Shown here one piece after another: positions 14,205 through 15,954 of a stretch of DNA of 15,954 bases. The translations under genes and the position numbers were made by a program. The DNA lies in contig NZ_CALCYR010000099.1 of the NCBI RefSeq assembly GCF_937906425.1, positions 1 to 15,954 of the forward strand. The letters are read 5' to 3'. The notes beneath the pieces were generated by a model, which saw only the letters and a list, made by a program, of their open reading frames with translations, made no database searches and was not told the origin of the DNA. Numbering within the stretch: the stretch's first letter is position 1; each line of letters opens with the position of its first letter. The DNA comes from an uncultured Methanobrevibacter sp. Lineage in GTDB: Archaea > Methanobacteriota > Methanobacteria > Methanobacteriales > Methanobacteriaceae.

Positions 14205-14518
14205 AATATCCTCATAAATGATGATTTTTTAAAAAAACAATGATTTAAAATTTTCTAAAATAATAAATAATAATTTTTATAAGAATTAATTAGCTAAAAA
14301 TAATAATTCTAATGTATTAAGAATTGATTAACTTTAAATAATAATTGTAATTTTTATAAGAATTAATTAGCTTAAAATAATAATTCTAATGTTTAAAGAA
14401 TTAATAATGAATTATAATGAATAATAATGAATAATAATAAATAATAATGATTTAATAATAATTTAATTGATTAAAAAGAATTTAAAATAATAAAAAAAGA
14501 ATATTTTTAATCAAAAGA
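14205..14518. other. AT-rich spacer with duplicated promoter-like block
   Basis: 314 bases between the MraY-like and Mur-ligase genes with no coding potential. It contains the 45-bp direct repeat (14271-14315, 14348-14392) and a run of AATAATGA/AATAATAA units at 14401-14465. The part next to 14518 is the 3' flank of the MraY-like gene and is T-rich on the minus strand. Confidence 0.6.
14271..14392 (-). promoter_or_regulatory. 45-bp direct repeat carrying a TATA-like box
   Basis: Copies at 14271-14315 and 14348-14392 differ at one base, with a 77-base period. On the minus strand each ends in CTTATAAAAATTA, a good archaeal TATA box; the nearer one is about 70-80 bases before the Mur-ligase ATG. 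Each copy also has an imperfect dyad AGAATTAATTA/ATAATAATTCT. It reads as a duplicated promoter plus operator. Confidence 0.6.
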
Positions 14519-15589
14519 TTAAAATAGGAAATATTTAATAAGTAAACCACAAGCACAAGCCACTGCAGTCAATAACCAATAGCTTAAAACGATTTTAATC
14601 TCAGACATTCCCTTATAGTTCAAGGTATGGTGAAGGGGTTCCACAGGCAAATTGATAATGTGAGCCCTGTGCATCAGGCTGATTATTGTGGATACGATAG
14701 GTACTGCTAAAGCCAATACTCCAAAGTAAGGAATGTCACAGACCAAAACTGCTGCTGCATAAGCGGTTCCCAATACAAAGGATCCTGTATCTCCCATAAA
14801 TATGCTTGCAGGATATTTGTTAAAGACCAAAAATCCAAGACAGATACCGGTTAACATGGCAAATGGAGGAATAACATTCATTGCTCCAAATAAATAGCCA
14901 TATAGACAACATGAAAATGAAGCTATTGCCACAATACCTGCAGCCAAACCATCCATTCCATCAATAAGATTTACTGCATTGATTGAACCTAAAATACCTA
15001 TGATTGCAACCGGATATGCAAGCAAACCTAAGCTAAATCCTCCAAGATGTGTAAGCACACCGGTTAAAGCTAAAAATAAACCAGGCAACAATTGAACAAT
15101 GATCTTTACTGATTCACTTGGTTCATACTTGATTGGAATTTCAGCGACTATTTCCAGTTTTCCATCTTCAACAAAACCGTTAACTTCTCTTTTTGCCTTT
15201 TCAGTAGTGATCCTTGCTTCCTCATTAGGACCTAAGTCAAGCTGTCCAATAGGTACAACTTCATCGCTAATGTTTTTAACGACCTTTTGATATTCCTTGA
15301 TTTTAAGGCCTAATAAGTCGTCAAGCATTCCCATTACCCCACCGGTAAGCATAATGAATGAGATGATTAGAATATCCGCATTTTTGTAATAGATAGAGAC
15401 TATGAATAAAGTTGAGAAAAGGAAAGCGATTCCTCCCATTGTAGGAGTTCCTGCCTTATGTCTATGTTCACTTACGATAGGACTATCTGAAACATCTGCA
15501 TCCCTTAATGTGTGTCTTACAAACCATGTAAAGACCACAGTGGAGAGAAATGTTAGGAAAAACATTATGATTATATTTGTTAGATCCAT
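14519..15589 (-). CDS. MraY-like glycosyl-phosphotransferase (pseudomurein lipid precursor)
   Basis: Polytopic membrane enzyme of the MraY/WecA/GPT family (glycosyltransferase family 4), 356 residues with about ten hydrophobic segments. Motifs: HRHKAGTPTMGG (42-53), the Asp pair in DDLLGL (90-95), NAVNLIDGMDGLAAG (204-218), FNKYPASIFMGDTGS (256-270) and the substrate loop MHRAHIINLPVEPLHHT (306-322), where MraY normally has a third His. It should move a UDP-linked sugar-peptide onto undecaprenyl-type or related lipid phosphate at the inner face of the membrane. A soluble insert of about 60 charged residues (99-160) sits in a cytoplasmic loop where bacterial MraY is short. Start at 15589 has GTGAT three bases upstream. 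The Mur ligase that follows supports a pseudomurein role. Confidence 0.9.
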   Translation of the reverse strand: MDLTNIIIMFFLTFLSTVVFTWFVRHTLRDADVSDSPIVSEHRHKAGTPTMGGIAFLFSTLFIVSIYYKNADILIISFIMLTGGVMGMLDDLLGLKIKEYQKVVKNISDEVVPIGQLDLGPNEEARITTEKAKREVNGFVEDGKLEIVAEIPIKYEPSESVKIIVQLLPGLFLALTGVLTHLGGFSLGLLAYPVAIIGILGSINAVNLIDGMDGLAAGIVAIASFSCCLYGYLFGAMNVIPPFAMLTGICLGFLVFNKYPASIFMGDTGSFVLGTAYAAAVLVCDIPYFGVLALAVPIVSTIISLMHRAHIINLPVEPLHHTLNYKGMSEIKIVLSYWLLTAVACACGLLIKYFLF

Positions 15590-15776
15590 TTTATCACATT
15601 TTCAGTACAATTAATAAAAAGCAAAAAACAATATTTAAAACAAAAATAATTTTAAAATATTTGTTAGTATTACAAATTATTAAAAAAGTAATAATTATTA
15701 ATTAAATAAAATATTTAATTATAATCAATATTATTATAAAATATAAATTTCTTTATATATAAGTTTTATTTTAAAT

Positions 15777-15827
15777 GATATTACAATGATAATATCTAAA
15801 AAAATTTGATATTACAATGATATTATC
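15777..15827. promoter_or_regulatory. Two tandem dyads 31 bases apart
   Basis: GATATT-ACAATGAT-AATATC at 15777-15796 is a perfect 6-bp inverted repeat; 15808-15827 repeats it as GATATT-ACAATGAT-ATTATC with an imperfect right arm. The 31-base spacing is three helical turns, as for cooperative regulator binding. They are about 190 bases upstream of the MraY-like start, beyond a TATA-like palindrome. Confidence 0.45.
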
Positions 15828-15897
15828 AAAAGAAAAATAGCCAACAAAATAAGTTAAAATAAAAATAAATCATGAAATAGATTTTTTAATTAAAAAT

Positions 15898-15954
15898 AAG
15901 GTCTTGTAGAAACCCTCATTTTACACTTGAAATTACACATTGATGCAAAAAATT
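15898..15954. mobile_element. Possible insertion-sequence end (dispersed repeat, copy B)
   Basis: 15898-15934 (AAGGTCTTGTAGAAACCC...TTTTACACTTGAAATT) matches copy A at 10320-10355. The sequence continues past the repeat to the window edge, so an element could start here and continue outside. No transposase is visible in the window. A conserved non-mobile element is the alternative. Confidence 0.35.

Larger units (their letters stand above)
15590..15954. other. Non-coding region upstream of the MraY-like gene
   Basis: 365 AT-rich bases to the window edge with no credible gene. It holds a palindromic TATA-like CTTTATATATAAG (15751-15763) that could serve either strand, two operator-like dyads (15777-15827), and the second copy of the dispersed repeat from 15898. 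Confidence 0.6.

Overview
The window is AT-rich archaeal DNA, almost certainly from a Methanobrevibacter-like methanogen of the Methanobacteriales. Support comes from a deoxyhypusine synthase (archaea/eukaryotes), an archaeal-type dUTPase, a Mur-ligase/MraY-like pair of the kind that builds pseudomurein, GGTGAT-type ribosome binding sites and very AT-rich spacers with archaeal TATA-like boxes. No rRNA, tRNA or CRISPR array was seen.

Left part (1-6151): a 5'-cut McrB-type AAA+ ATPase fragment (+) runs into the 3' end of a deoxyhypusine synthase gene (-) at a hybrid junction near 495-512. All other genes here are on the minus strand: a winged-helix/CBS-domain regulator (1652-2575), UDP-glucose 6-dehydrogenase (3010-4332), long-form HisG (4517-5503) and a dUTPase of the dCTP-deaminase family (5693-6151). 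They have separate leaders and look like single-gene units, not one operon.

Middle (6152-9583): a 769-base non-coding, repeat-rich stretch precedes an Rpn-family PD-(D/E)XK nuclease (+) with a strong Shine-Dalgarno placed in front of an ATT codon. A membrane-anchored CapA-type metallophosphatase (-) and a 62-residue tautomerase (+) follow.

Right part (9623-15954): all minus strand. In transcription order it holds an MraY-like glycosyl-phosphotransferase, a Mur-ligase (both assigned to pseudomurein precursor synthesis), a 698-residue protein that joins a HEPN/DUF4145-like domain carrying an RNxxxH motif to three AP2-like repeats through Ser/Lys-rich linkers, and a small zinc-ribbon protein. 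A 36-37 bp repeat lies after the HEPN/AP2 gene and again at the right edge, where it may be a mobile-element end.

The most notable signals are the HEPN/AP2 fusion, the mcrB/dys hybrid junction, the ATT start of the Rpn gene, and private tandem duplications of about 39-48 bp in most intergenic regions, several of which duplicate promoter-like sequence.
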